Below, piece by piece: positions 34,318-46,515 of a stretch of DNA of 64,000 bases (position 1 is its first letter; each line of letters begins with the position of its first letter). The notes under the pieces are model-generated. The model was not told the origin of the DNA. It was given only the letters and a program-made list of their open reading frames with translations, and did no database searches. Origin of the DNA: Lepidostoma basale (taxonomy: Eukaryota; Arthropoda; Insecta; Trichoptera; Lepidostomatidae). A program made the translations under genes and the position numbers. The stretch is from assembly GCA_022606425.2 (NCBI GenBank), contig JAHDVF020000590.1, forward strand, positions 434,001 to 498,000. Reading direction: 5' to 3'.

Positions 34318-35037
34318 TAGCAATGGTGGCGATAAAATTAGTGGAGATTTCAAAAATCTGTTAAATAGAGATTTTACATGTTGAATATATATTTTCCACA
34401 TAAATGATTCATTCATCTCATAAACTCGTAAGTATTTTAGCCGGTTCAGTAATATGCGTCAAGGTTGCCAGCTTTACCGGCCGCCTCGGTCGAACCGGCA
34501 ACTACCATAGCGGCTCAGGCCTTCAGCCCTTGATAAGTTGAAAACCGTTTCCACGCAGGGTATTTTGCGTTTTCAGCGTTTGACGTTAGATTATGGATTG
34601 GTCTCATGATAAACTCGTCTTGATTTGCATTTGAGAACGCACGCTAGCACCGCCATCTGAGCGAGCTCACTGAATGATATTTCACATTGAAAAACGACTA
34701 TTTTTCCGCTATACGCTCGTACGCGGCTAGCGGTCAACAATCTAAAATATTAGAGCCAACTTTTAATTTTGAAATTCTTCTCCTTTATTTTGTAGATAGT
34801 TTTCCTTAAACCTTTGATGAGTATGAACTGATATACATGTCCACACTCTATTGTTCCAGATAGACTGTGGACGTATATACACGTCCACACCTCCTGGTGT
34901 TTTATTTTAAATGGCATGTTTTTAACTATATTCTTTTACAGTATTTCAACGCGAAATAATGAATAAACGCCATACGAGTAATTTTACTATAATACTCGTA
35001 CAATGAATTGATATCAAACTCCCTATTTAATAATTGA
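34318..35037. other. Unassigned; GC-richer 34440-34740
   Basis: Contains ccggttcagtaatatgcg and several CCGG-type short inverted matches, but no structured repeat I can place. No gene. Confidence 0.4.
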
Positions 35038-35205
35038 TATGGATGAAAACGTCTGTTTTATAGAATTAAAATTATTTTTTAGGCACAAGACATGTTTTTC
35101 CATGCTTCCGCATTATCGAATGTTAAGCCATGTGAAACATGCGATTTCCATAAATTATAATAAAACTCATAGAAAACAGACGTTTTTATCCATATCTATT
35201 ATAAT
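35038..35205. repeat. Hammerhead-repeat family 2, decayed centre
   Basis: Arms atggatgaaaacgtctgttt and aaacagacgtttttatccat pair almost perfectly. The centre (ATTATCGAATGTTAAGCC, GTGAAACATGCG) is a mutated hammerhead motif. Confidence 0.65.
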
Positions 35206-35221
35206 ATTAACTGTTGAATTG

Positions 35222-35450
35222 AAACGGCGTAAACGGAGCTAGAAAAAGAGAAAGGCCGAGAAAAACGTGGCACGATCAAATCAATCAAATATTGAATGTC
35301 GGTCACGTGAGGAGTTGGAGAAATCGACGTGCGTGCATGACAAGATGTATGAATGAAGAGGAAGCTTGAGAAGTATGTCAGGACAGAACAGTGTGGCGTT
35401 CCATTATTTCCGCCTACCCTTCCGGGGTTAGTTAGTTAGTTAGTTAGTTA
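35222..35450 (+). mobile_element. TTAG-LINE subfamily A 3' end
   Basis: Encodes the NGVNGA to SILSAYP region and ends in a TTAG tail, but the bases agacggcgtgatgg between hairpin and tail are deleted. Confidence 0.85.
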
Positions 35451-36317
35451 AAATATTACAATTGATTTATTTTCCTGCGTCCTCTATAAGTTTTATTATT
35501 GTTTATGGGAGTGACATGATTTTATTTTCTATATTTTTTTTTATCAGAAAAAGCAGCAAAGAAGGTAAATGTTACAACAATGTATCGGGACATGTTTTGC
35601 AAAGGTGTACAATTACACACATTTAATAGCTGGTTGTGTCGTATTTCCTTCGCTCATCGAATTTGTGTTTCGTTTGTTTACTTTTTTTGAATTTCAATTT
35701 CTTCATTTATTTACATTATCTGCTGAAACAATGTAAAGCTTTACAGGGCAAATATTTTTTTTAGAAAAAATGGGTTCAAATCCGACCAATGCAACATTTA
35801 TCTGCTGCGGTTAATATTTATTGATCAATTACCAAGTACATGGTTTTAATACCTCCCAACTGGGGTAACCCGTTCTAGGGATAATAAAACTAAAAACCTT
35901 CCTGCTTTTAACTGATACTTTTTGATCTATTCTTTTTTATAATTATGAAACATTTTGTCTCTTTATTGGAAAAGTTTGCCTATCGCTTATTTACCGTTAT
36001 TGCGCACGGAAAAATATAGTTTTTCTGTTACATGTTCTAGGGAAATACATTTTCATAACGGCGAGCTTTAAACTAAGCACTCTCTGGTATGACTGCCATA
36101 CACACAAAAGTAAATAATTCAGTTGCATTTAAATATATACCACCATGCTATTTATTTATTTAATAACAATGCTTAGCTCGTAGTGCTTTTGCGTGAGAAA
36201 CATGTCATAAATTATAACCGTGTACTTTTCATAACTGTTAGTTTAAGAGGTGTATTATAAAATAATTTATTATGCCTTTAAAAAGTTATGTTAACATCTA
36301 TAATATATTTAATATTT
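35451..36317. other. Unassigned AT-rich sequence
   Basis: Contains gtgagaaacatgtcataaat near 36192, an isolated GAAACAUGUC without the upstream core. Confidence 0.45.
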
Positions 36318-36460
36318 ATGAAAACATCAGTTTTCTATAAGTTTTATTATAATGTGTTTTAATGTTAATGATTAGAAAATCACTTTTAAAATGGCCTAGC
36401 AAGGCGATATATGTCATTTCCATGTAATATCAAGTATTAAAATAAATAATCATTTTTTTA
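36318..36460 (+). repeat. Hammerhead-repeat family 2, decayed
   Basis: Arms tatgaaaacatcagttttct and the remnant aaataatcattttttta; centre AATGGCCTAGCAAGGCGATA then TATGTC. Core lost. Confidence 0.5.
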
Positions 36461-36835
36461 TACGTACATAAGAATTTCAATAAATCAAAATGGTTTTGAA
36501 AATACTTTTATTCTGGATGAATGTTGTCACAATATTCAAATATTGTTTTTGATCTACAGCTAATGTGTATTTAGACAGAACAGTCATCAGTAATATCTTC
36601 CTCTCGGTACGTTGAGATTAAATACGTTAGATCGCTGCTCCAGTCTCGAGAAGTTCCACGGGCCATTCGAGGGTACGCCGCCGGTGGTTTATATTTTTAA
36701 ACCATATGCTGGACAGAACAGAACGGACTCCTGATTTAGGAGGGGTTAATTCGTGCACGATTTGTTTTTTTTCTTATGATAAGTACTTATTTCCGCTCAC
36801 ATTAGGAAACGTTCAATAGTCTAACCAACTTTTTA

Positions 36836-37208
36836 ACTGACCATCACGCCATCTCTTTAAAGGGGTAGGAATATTCTTTCCTGAGATACTTCTTCCGATT
36901 CTTCAATATTTATGCATTGTGACATATTCTCACGTCGATTTCATTATTACTTTCATGTAGTCAACCCTTCTTAGTGACCCTTTCGGTATTTCACAAAATT
37001 CACAAAACTTTCAATCGCACTGCATTAATTTATTATGTAAGACTTGCGTTTGATGTTCAATCATTTTATACAGTTTTACCACAAATTTCATTTCTAAGGC
37101 ATTTGTTCTATATTTATCCTTATTTTACCAGTTCCATACTTAAGGGTAGATATAAGAACACCACTGTGCACTGCCATCTAAGCCTTTTGGATAGACTTTA
37201 TGTGCACC
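36836..37208 (-). mobile_element. Old TTAG-LINE copy
   Basis: Minus-strand hairpin remnant CCCCTTTAAAGAGA, then a degraded C-terminal block up to the WNWQ region. A deletion removes the KTWHDQIN segment. Confidence 0.75.
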
Positions 37209-37211
37209 ATT

Positions 37212-37525
37212 CATTTTCAAATCAAATCAGTTTATTTTCTCAAAAGATATTACAAACAACAATTATAGTTTAAGGCATCTATTGAGAGCAGGTAAAACAT
37301 AAAAAATATATAATACCAAGAACGCATGAGAGATGATTCGACATTAGGAATACAAGATACTCTCCAAAGTCAATAGTATTTGTCTTCTGAACGTACTTTC
37401 ACGAATATGAAAGACATCGATCTCCGAAGCGATCATATTCAGCAATTTGATTGCTCTCCCCACCGGCATCACTAGAGGCAGGTTGGTTCTGCATGCTGGA
37501 AGATAAAACAGTCTGTGCTGACGCT
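37212..37525 (-). pseudogene. Non-LTR retrotransposon C-terminus (jockey/CR1-like)
   Basis: The minus frame reads RLFYLPACRTNLPLVMPV, GRAIKLLNMIASEIDVFH and IRESTFRRQILLTLES then a stop, followed by an AT-rich 3' UTR ending aataaactgatttgatttga. The RTN ... P..R....N ... DIF pattern is a common LINE C-terminus in insects. Confidence 0.65.
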
Positions 37526-40244
37526 GTTGAAGATAACCATTTTGTGTTTGTATTAGTCCGTTACATAATTTTCTTTTTAAATTCCAGTTTTATTATATTT
37601 TCCGCAACATGTAGTACTTCTCAGTATTCTAACTCTAAAACTTTTCGGATAAGTATTGCCTTAAAAGTTTATACATATTTATTTCATATAGTTATTATCA
37701 TATTAGTTATACTATCCACATTTGAATTGTATACATCCTGAGTATAAATTATTACTGATTTCGTTGAATTAAACCGAACTTACGTACTAACTTGACTACC
37801 GGTAGATACGTAGAGATAACAAGATGGCTGGAAACGGGGGTATTTTTTGTCAATACATTTGAAAAAAAAGGCTGCTCCTTCAGAGCCAAGGCAGTGAAGT
37901 GAGGTAGAAAAAGCGTGAGTAGTGGTCGTAATTTATGCAGACACGGAATATAATAAATTGACGAATAATAAGGACGGAAAAGGCAATTATTGCGATGTGA
38001 TCCGATGTCAGGGACGGCTCGCGGTGTTACAATAAAAAAACTGTTATTTTCTTTCGTGATTGTACATCTTCGCAAATATAAAACAAATATTTTATTCATT
38101 ATAATGTAAATATTACTAATCAGAATACACTTATCGTATGGTATGGCGGCCTTATGATAGTTCCGTCATAAATCTTTTCTAAACCCTTTTAAGAATGCCT
38201 AATGATTATCGTCTTTCTGACTCGTTGCTACATTTTTTACTGTTTTAATTTTTCTTGTGTTTAAATTAACACGGAAAATTTTATTTGTCTATAAATTCTT
38301 TTTTAATTTAAATATTTTTCTATAAATTCTAATTTTGTATGAATAAAACTGGTTTTAGAAAAAATGCTTGTCGCTAGGAGGACTTAAAAGGAACTTTTAA
38401 TTTAATACATTTTAGTATGGTGAATATAACAATAATTTTTACATATCCGTTTTTTGAGAGCTTGCTGTGTTCTTATGAACTCGAAAGGGTTCGAACCCAT
38501 CAAATGACACCTTTCATGGTTATGATAATTAACACAAATTCAACCGAATACAAATAATGTTAAGATTCCTAGATTATTTTCGAAGTACAATAATATACAA
38601 CCCTCCACTGGTTGAAATAGTAATTTATTGCTTTGTTTACCGTTCAACATTTTATTGGGGCGATTAGAAATGCGTGTTAATGGACGGAGCATTGAAACGT
38701 TCTGCATTTTATATGCCCGGGAATTAATTTACATTTTCTGACTTCTGACATTGGTAGAAAAAATAATTTATTAATCTCCGGCTCCGCTGGAGGGAGCCAG
38801 CCGGAGACCGAAAGGGTTGGGATTAAACCAATAAGAAAATTACCCGTGTATTTAAAATTTCGGTATCTGATCACGCGAATCAAATTGCGTAGATAGTTGT
38901 TATAATAATTTAGGCAATAAAGTCCAATAGATTCCGGTCCACAGTTTTGGGATCAAGCTGATTTCGCACAATGAAACAATTAGACCACTTCAAAAATATC
39001 AATATCACCCACTTACAGTCGGGATTAAGCTCTGCAGATATCACCTAAATTGAAGTCGAACCAGCGAGATAAAATTTTACATAATGATAATGAAAGGCTA
39101 TTTTGAAAGACAACGTTTCAGAAATATTTTTAATGCAATTAAAATTGAAGCATTTTTATTAAAATTCAATAAAAAAAATGGGACTACCTTATTCTTTACA
39201 AAATGTTTGGTTCTATAATCTTTAGTATCACCAAACTTACGGTAAACCATACTACGCTTGTCATTTAAGTTTATGCGATAATCGCATGAACGAGTAAACG
39301 TGTTCAAATCAAATGTACAGAAAGAAAAGACTGCCAGACATTTATACTCCGAAATACTCGTGGAATATTTCTTCGTCTATATCGTATCACTCACTCTCGT
39401 TTCAAAAATAACTAACTCATTTTTAAATATTAGTTCAGTGTTATTCTCTACCATCCTCAACTTCTGTATATAGCACATAATATGTGTATAATGGGAAAGG
39501 TATAAATTCAATATAAATGGGAAAGGATTCCACAGATTGAGTGCATATTATTCACGTGATTTCGACCCATTAGTAATTAACAAGTTACGGTAATAGACGA
39601 ACTTTCTCATATCTGTGCTACTTGATAAGTTGAATTTGCCTTTTTAAATCTATCAAGGTGAAACAAATGCCATTGCTAAATTTTCCATCATTGCTACTGC
39701 AGGCACTAGATACTCCAGAACAATAAACGATAGATCTATTTGGTACTAACAGCACGTAAACCAGAGAGTTTTTGCATCCCGATCTTGAAATATGTCAATA
39801 TTAACACCAGTCAAAAAGCTTATAAAAAATCTATACAACACTTAGAGACAATATTTAATTTTGGTTTCGATAGGTGGGAACTTTTTGTGTGGTGTTACAT
39901 TTTCCCTTGCTGGAATATGATATCGAAATATTTTACGTTCGGCTTTTTCCGGAGTCATTCGGCGCCCAATGTTCCGTGCATTTCCGCACCTTTTTGGGTA
40001 ATAAACAAACTTTTGGGAAACATAAACTCATGCCGGTATATCAGTATGCCGTGACATGACACGCATTTCGGGTCCGGGAACCAGAAATTCCCAAACCATT
40101 CAAGTTCCGAGTACAGTGAGACTCTACCGAGTATTAAAACTTTACTGAAGAATTTTTTTTCTAGGAACTATCAAAATCTACACTCAATCAACCAATATGG
40201 ACAACATTAATAATGACCGAAACAAGCGTATTTTTTTTTCATAT
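37526..40244. other. Unassigned sequence
   Basis: 2.7 kb without a recognised gene. 38777-38807 is an inverted repeat (ctccggct ... agccggag) in a GC-richer spot. Open frames at 37752-38099 (minus) and 39740-40054 (plus) are unrecognised. Confidence 0.4.
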
Positions 40245-40305
40245 GTTGCACTCATCATCCGCTGCTGAATGTAGGGCTCCGCCCCCTATCGATTGCCGCT
40301 TCCAT
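40245..40305 (-). mobile_element. Possible LINE 3' terminus
   Basis: The minus strand reads gcggagccctacattcagca then gcggatgatgagtg, like the terminal GATGATG-rich ends of some insect LINEs. Short and weak. Confidence 0.35.
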
Positions 40306-40757
40306 CCATCCATTTCCAGCAATCCTCAATTCAATCCAATTCCAACATCTTTGGTGTACTGATTTTGTAAGTAGCAGACTACTGCGATTAATTTGGCCAC
40401 CAACTGAAAATATTAAAATAAAAAAAACGGTCTACTTTATGCATTTGCTTAAGTTTATTTTTTAATTCTCCGAGGACACCACAATAAGCAGGAATAAAGT
40501 ATGTTTAAAAAATACCTCACAACTCACACCTGCGCTTTAAATTAATCCATTTGTAGGTGTGTGACTTCCATTATGACATGCGTACTCCATTTAGGGGAGG
40601 GGGAGTGGCTTCGTGGGCCATCCTTGTGTTTCTATAACATACACCAAATTTGGACATAATTCATTAACATTTACAAAATCCATATATTACTGCACTAGTT
40701 CGTACACGCCCACGAAATTAGAAAAAAAGAGTGTTTAAACATATCTTTTTTTTACAA

Positions 40758-41170
40758 ACATATGAGGGTATTATTTGCAAACCCGGCAAACTCCACCAAC
40801 AATCAAAAGTGAGGTATGAATTGGGTCTTATTCATAATACATTTGCACACAATTTTTATTGATTTTCAGTTTCAAATTCGGCTTCATTCGGAAGAATTTT
40901 GCTATTAAAATATAGGGTTTGTTGCAAACATGGCAACCTCCACTTGAGTGTTGCAAAGCTGGCAAACTCCAAAATGAAATTCATTATTTTACTTTAATTA
41001 TCAACATAATGATGATTATTTCATGGCTGATTACTTTTAAAATACTAACTGGTTGAGATGAAAAAAATAAATATCGTAAATTTTTTTATTAGCGTATCAG
41101 TTTTTTGCGATTTACTCAAAACATCTAATGATGGAGTTTGCCAGGTTTGCAACTAATGCCCTCATATGTT
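40758..41170. mobile_element. MITE with terminal and subterminal repeats
   Basis: Ends are inverted copies of tgagggYattaKttgcaaac and continue ctggcaaactcca (about 40763-40795 and 41132-41164), flanked by CATATG-like palindromes. Two further direct copies of ttgcaaaNNtggcaaNctcc lie inside, near 40922 and 40952. About 410 bp, no open frame. Confidence 0.68.
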
Positions 41171-41340
41171 TACAAATTATTATTTTTGATAGTTATTGAT
41201 TCCAAATTAATGACAAACTAACTCCTCGTTGAAAGCTATTTGTCAGAAATATCCACATATATAAAAATTAGGTTTCATAGTTTTAAAATTTATTATTTTA
41301 AAAATTCTCTAAAATGGGCAGAAGAGAGCTCATTATTATA

Positions 41341-41435
41341 TAAAAGGAAACGGGTCGTAACCGGGTTTGAATCCAAGTCCCCTGGATTAGGAGCCACCTG
41401 GATTCTGTTCACTGGACCACCACCGCAAATCTAGC
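41341..41435 (-). mobile_element. SINE family 2 (tRNA-like) copy
   Basis: Minus strand: gtggtggtccagtgaacaga, ggctcctaatccaggggact, tggattcaaacccgg. Matches 50505-50625. Confidence 0.6.
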
Positions 41436-41554
41436 CTTATTCGTAGACCCTTCGTGGGTAATTTTTATTATGCAATATTAAAAAAAAAACTTAATAAGGC
41501 TAAAAGTCACGGGTGAGGGATATAGCTACTATGGGCCGAATAGAAATTAACGAA

Positions 41555-41640
41555 ACGGATATGGCGGCCAATCATATTTGCCTACCCTTCAAAAAGGGTC
41601 TGTGTTAAATTGGTTAGTTAGTTATTTAGTGATCAAGTAA
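41555..41640 (+). mobile_element. Decayed TTAG-type 3' end
   Basis: tgcctacccttcaaaaaggg keeps the hairpin stem with a changed loop, then ttggttagttagttatttag. Too short to tell LINE from the non-autonomous partner. Confidence 0.6.
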
Positions 41641-41827
41641 CGGCTGACATGTTAACCGACTCCATCAAGTGCTAGAGTTAGGTTTGGAATTATGTTAAAA
41701 TAATGAGAATAATTTATTTAAATTGAATTGCTTGTTGTCAATGTCGGCGGCCCTCATGCTGTGGAACAATTTATTTTGTGAGCGTTCCGACAATTATTTC
41801 AATTAAAAAACTATTCTTTAAATTACC

Positions 41828-41890
41828 CCAATCATTAAAATACCGTTCTCTGGAAGGGCGGGGCAGAGGGAATCTTTGAAATCTACCATT
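41828..41890 (-). mobile_element. Decayed TTAG-LINE 3' end
   Basis: Minus-strand CCCTTCCAGAGA hairpin remnant in gccgttctctggaagggcgg-like context. Confidence 0.45.
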
Positions 41891-41999
41891 AATGGGTGAC
41901 TGTGGTTGCAGAGCTTATGGCACTGCATAAAAAATGATCTAATCCTGTGAACATTTTTTTAAAAATGAACCATTGAGATGATTTAGGATACTACTAATA

Positions 42000-42350
<351 letters not shown>

Positions 42351-42764
42351 TAATAGTCTTATATATTAAATGTTTGGTATTCCTGCTGAGTAACTTCTCT
42401 TCTTCTCTCCCCAGAAGCTTCTTACACGTATGAAAAGTTCTGATTTAGGATACACTACGAAAAAAATGATATAGAAATTATACCAAAAAGTGATTGCTTG
42501 CAAAACACGAAATCTATAAAAATAAAATATATCATCGCAAGAACACATCAATCAATTAATATAGCCATCCTCGTGGATGTCAGAAATATTGACACGTGAG
42601 CATTATACGCCATACGAATTTAACTGGTTTTTTTTAATCGTCAAAATATTAGAATTAATTAAAAAATTTCATTATCTGTGTGCCTATCCATCTACATGGT
42701 GATTAATTTAACAGTGCGCAGTTTTTTTTTTATCTTTAGCTAATAATTAGAATACTAAACAAAA

Positions 42765-42905
42765 TAACAAACCAACACACCGTTTTCGGTGTGTTGGTTT
42801 AGTAGGGGTAGGCAGATAGAATGGACCGCCACACTACTCTATCCTGACACACCTCTCTAGCTTTCTCCACATTCATAAAACGAGTCGTACATTCAGTCAT
42901 ACAGT
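42765..42905 (-). mobile_element. TTAG-LINE subfamily C 3' end
   Basis: Minus-strand block with the VTTRLMNVEKA-type frame. The terminal hairpin is replaced by a perfect palindrome aaccaacacaccg-tttt-cggtgtgttggtt at 42770-42799. Confidence 0.72.
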
Positions 42906-43259
42906 TATACAGTCCTCATTTAGAATACCGACTTTTAATCACAACTTTTAACGTTTCTCTTCTCTTTATTGGTGTCCTGTCACGCTTATGTGGTAAGTAG
43001 AACCTCAAGTATTTTTCTCGATTCGGTTTTTCCCTGTGCTTGATGTTAAATATAATTCCAAATAAAAGTCGCTGGCGTTGATTCGTTACGTAGGTCTCTT
43101 CTCTGAGTAGCTCTAGATCTGTTTTCCTCCATACGTCCGTACTAAATGAAATCTTTGTAGTTCGTAGTTAGGTGTGGCCACTCTTAAGCTAACTGTGTAT
43201 GTTACTTGTTCCAATAATCGTACTAGAGATCAACATTAGACAGATATACTGTCCGTGGC
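42906..43259. other. Unassigned sequence
   Basis: Nothing recognised. Confidence 0.45.
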
Positions 43260-43264
43260 CAAAT

Positions 43265-43850
43265 GACCAAAATATCTTCTTCTTCTTCTTCACTTTTGGT
43301 AGACTCAGGAGTCTGTATATCAGGCGGGTCCTCTTGAGACGCTGAACTCCAGCTTTCTCTCCACCGTTTCGGGGGTCTTCCTGGTCGGCGTTGTCCATTT
43401 GGCGTTCCATGGAGAGCTACATATGTATGGTATCCTATTTGAGCTCATTCCTTCTACATGTTGATGCCAGTATCGCCGTCTTTGACGTCCCCATCTGACC
43501 ACATCTTCGACCTCGCAGATTTCTCGGATTGCTGCATTCCTAACTCGATCACGTAGGATCTTACCAGCTATACCGCAGAGTGTTTTCATCTCGGTTGTCC
43601 TGAGCATGCTCTTTATCTTGACAGTGTCTGCCCTCGATTCAATGCCATATGTGAGGATTGGTCGCACACAGGTCTTATAAATGCGTACCTTGCTGTCAGT
43701 CCTCATGTCTTTGTTTCTCCATATGACATCTTTCAAGCAGCCTGCAACCGCTGCAGCCTTATCTACCTGTGACCTTACTTCTCTGGGGAGGTCATTAGAG
43801 CTGGTTACCAAAATAAGTATCGCTAACAAATTTATTTGCATGTACTTGGA
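43265..43850 (-). pseudogene. RTE-like LINE reverse transcriptase C-terminus
   Basis: A long minus frame reads VDKAAAVAGCLKDVIW, TCVRPILTYGIESRAD, MLRTTEMKTLCGIAGKIL, RDRVRNAAIREICEVEDV, VRWGRQRRRYWHQHVEGM, then a frame change to a proline-rich RKTPETVERK end. It is the better-preserved relative of 14925-15565. An (AAG)n-type tail is at 43272-43290. The polymerase core is absent. Confidence 0.82.
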
Positions 43851-44867
43851 TATTTCAAATTTGTGTCAAGTCAAGATCTAAGTCAAGGTACTTTCATTAA
43901 TAATGTTATTTCAAAGGCATTACATAATCCTTCCATTTCCTACACGGGCCACATAATCCTTGTAACGTGTATTCAGACAGTGAAACTTATGGTTTCAATT
44001 TCTGCGGGATGGTGCAATATACGTCTGACGAATCATAATGCATTTTAAAACATAAAAAAATCGTAAAAGTTACTACTATGAGAGTGCGTAATATGAAATC
44101 TCAATTTTAGGCGTTTCAGCTTCTCGGCATAGTAAACTTAACAAAAAATCAACTAAGCATGATTTCATAAACATTTATCGGTAGTGAAATAAAAGGAATG
44201 CTATTGAGATTCGTCGAAGTCTACTCTGCCGCTGCTGTAACACAAGGGTTATAGGGTACAGCCGTTTCAATATGCTATAAAGTCACTGTAATTACGACTA
44301 ATGCTAATCACCCTGTAGCCTGCATTGTTTTACCATTTTCGGGTGCACGCTAAAAGAATCATTACTTTTTGCTTTTAACTTAACTACCGAAATCAGCAGT
44401 TAGCGCACACATTCCACGGGGCATTTGGGCGAAATTTTCATTTTTTAATCGCCGATAACAGGTGATTTGTGGCTCCATTTTTTTTTTTGATGAATACAGC
44501 TGGAACTTCGCCCCGTCTGGACGACTTTTTGTCTATGTGTTTTGAATTAGTGATACTCTTATATGATTTCTTAAAAAACACATTTCATATTAACACGTAT
44601 CACGCCGTGGCTGTCATACCATATAAGACTGCCAAACGGTTGAATAAAATTAAAGGTCCTCAAGCGCTGTCAGTCACGCCTTAATAAAAGAGTATAATAC
44701 TCGTATAATATGATTACATTAAATTGTCTTTTTACGCTGGTATCCTGAAAAGTACCATAGCAGTCAACGTGTTAATATTGCAGAAAACATCGAACATCGT
44801 TCGACATGACATGGTACAATCAAATATCCTTTCTTGGTGCAAAGCATCACTCCTTTTCTATAAAAAC
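43851..44867. other. Unassigned sequence
   Basis: No element recognised; open frames unsupported. Confidence 0.4.
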
Positions 44868-44912
44868 AAACGTTTTCATTGATATTTAATATCATTGTTC
44901 AAGAAAAAAAAG
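44868..44912 (+). repeat. Hammerhead-repeat family 2, end fragment
   Basis: acaaacgttttcattgatat then atcattgttcaagaaa, joining the arm end directly to the far end of the family; centre deleted. Confidence 0.5.
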
Positions 44913-44932
44913 GTATTCTAAATTAACAAACT

Positions 44933-46010
44933 AATTAACCATCACGCCGTCTTTCCGAAGGAATAGGCAGAAAGAATGGAATGCTATACTTTTCTATCTT
45001 GACATATTTCTCTCGCTTCCTCAACATTTATACATCGTATCAGGCACGCGCGTCAATTTCTCTAACTCCTCACGTGGCCGTCATTCAATATTTGATTTAT
45101 TTGATCGTGCCACGTTTTTCTCGGTTTTATTTTATTTCTAGTTCCATTTACATCATCAACATATACTTTTTTTATCATTCTTCCTTCATTCATTATTTTC
45201 ATGTGTCCAAACCATCTGAATGATCCTTTTATTATTTTGTTTACCCTTATGTATGGAAGCGAAGCATGGAACTGGCAAAGGAAGGATGAAAGTAGAATAA
45301 ATGCAGTAGAAATGAGATCTCTTAGACGAATGTGTGGATATTCTGTGTACGATAGAGTGTCGAATGAAAATATAAGAAGTGAATGCGGTGCGAATGATGG
45401 TGTCATGAACAAAATAATGAAAGGATCATTAAGATGGTTTGGACATATGAAAAGAATGAATGAAGAAAGAATGGTAAAAAAATTATATGTTAATGATGTA
45501 AATGGTACCAGAAATAGAGGAAGACCGAGGAAAACGTGGCACGATCAAATAAATCAAATATTGAATGTCGGCCATGTGAGGAGTCAGAGAAACCGACGCG
45601 CGTGCATGACACGATGTATGAATGTTGAGGAATCGAGAGAAATATGTCAGGAAAGAAAGGTGTGGCAGTCCATTCTTTCTGCCTACCCCTTCGGGGAGAC
45701 GGCGTGATGGTTAGTTAGTTAGTTAGTTAGTTTTAACACCATCAATCGCACCGCATTCACTTCTTATATTTTCATTCGACACTATCATACACCGAAAATT
45801 ACTAAATTCGTCTAAGATATCTCATTTCCACTGCATTTATTCTTCTTTCATCCTTATTTTGCCAGTTCCATTATTCGCTTCCATATATAAGGTCGGTACA
45901 AGAACACCATTGTACACTGCCATTTAGCTTTTTTGAATAGGTTTTTTGTTTGCGATGACAACTTTAAGTGCACCATTCGCTTTGTTGATATTCATGCACT
46001 TCATATTTCA
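44933..46010 (-). mobile_element. TTAG-LINE subfamily D copy, split by another LINE-D
   Basis: The 3' half is 44933-45243 (hairpin TTCCTTCGGAA, then the GHVRS to NKI block). After the insertion the host resumes at 45739 with taacaccatcaatcgcacc and continues through the RRMC and WNWQ blocks to about 46010. Confidence 0.87.
45244..45738 (+). mobile_element. TTAG-LINE subfamily D inserted in a LINE-D
   Basis: An intact frame from TLMYGSEAWNWQRKDESR through NENIRSECGANDGVMNK, RWFGHMKRMNEERMV to ILSAYPFGETA and stop, with the cUUCGg hairpin and a five-unit TTAG tail. It lacks the polymerase domain. The open frame and long tail suggest it is one of the youngest copies. Target duplication is short at best (TTA). 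Confidence 0.9.
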
Positions 46011-46075
46011 ATAATAACAATATAATTATTTATTCATTCATTTCGTATATTGAATCTACATACGTATAGAAAAAC

Positions 46076-46515
46076 TAACAAACTAACCATCACGCCATTT
46101 CTCCGGAGGGGTAGGCAGAGAGGATGGATCGCCACACTTCGACTTCGAATGTGGCCGCCTTTTAGTAATTGATTAATTTGGTCATGCCATGTTTTCCTCG
46201 GTTGTTCTCGGCTTCTTTTTCTACTCACGCTGCTTGTGTACAACTTTTTAACCATTCTTCTCTCATCCATTCGTTCCATATGTCCAAACCATCTCAAGGA
46301 TCCTTTTTTAACTTTATCCATGATGCAGTCATCTGCTTTACATTTCTCTCTTATTTCATCGTTCGGTATTCTATCATACAACGTTTTCCCACACATTCTT
46401 CATAGTGATCTCATTTCTACGGCGATTATCCTGCTTTCATCCTTCTTTTGCCAGCTCCAAGCTTCACTTCCACACATGAGGGTTTGCACTAGAACTCCAT
46501 TGTGTTCCAGAACAC
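46076..46515 (-). mobile_element. TTAG-LINE subfamily B copy
   Basis: The minus frame reads RIPNDEIREKCKADDCIM, DKVKKGSLRWFGHMERM, LYTSSVSRKRSREQPRKT. A deletion after the hairpin removes the ACMTRC block. The best subfamily B reference in the window. Confidence 0.88.

Noticed and set aside
36185..36215. GAAACATGTC without neighbours
   Set aside because: The 3' half of the family 2 motif only; no core or stem II upstream.
38777..38807. GC-rich inverted repeat as a terminator or regulatory hairpin
   Set aside because: Eight-bp arms only, isolated, and no gene next to it.
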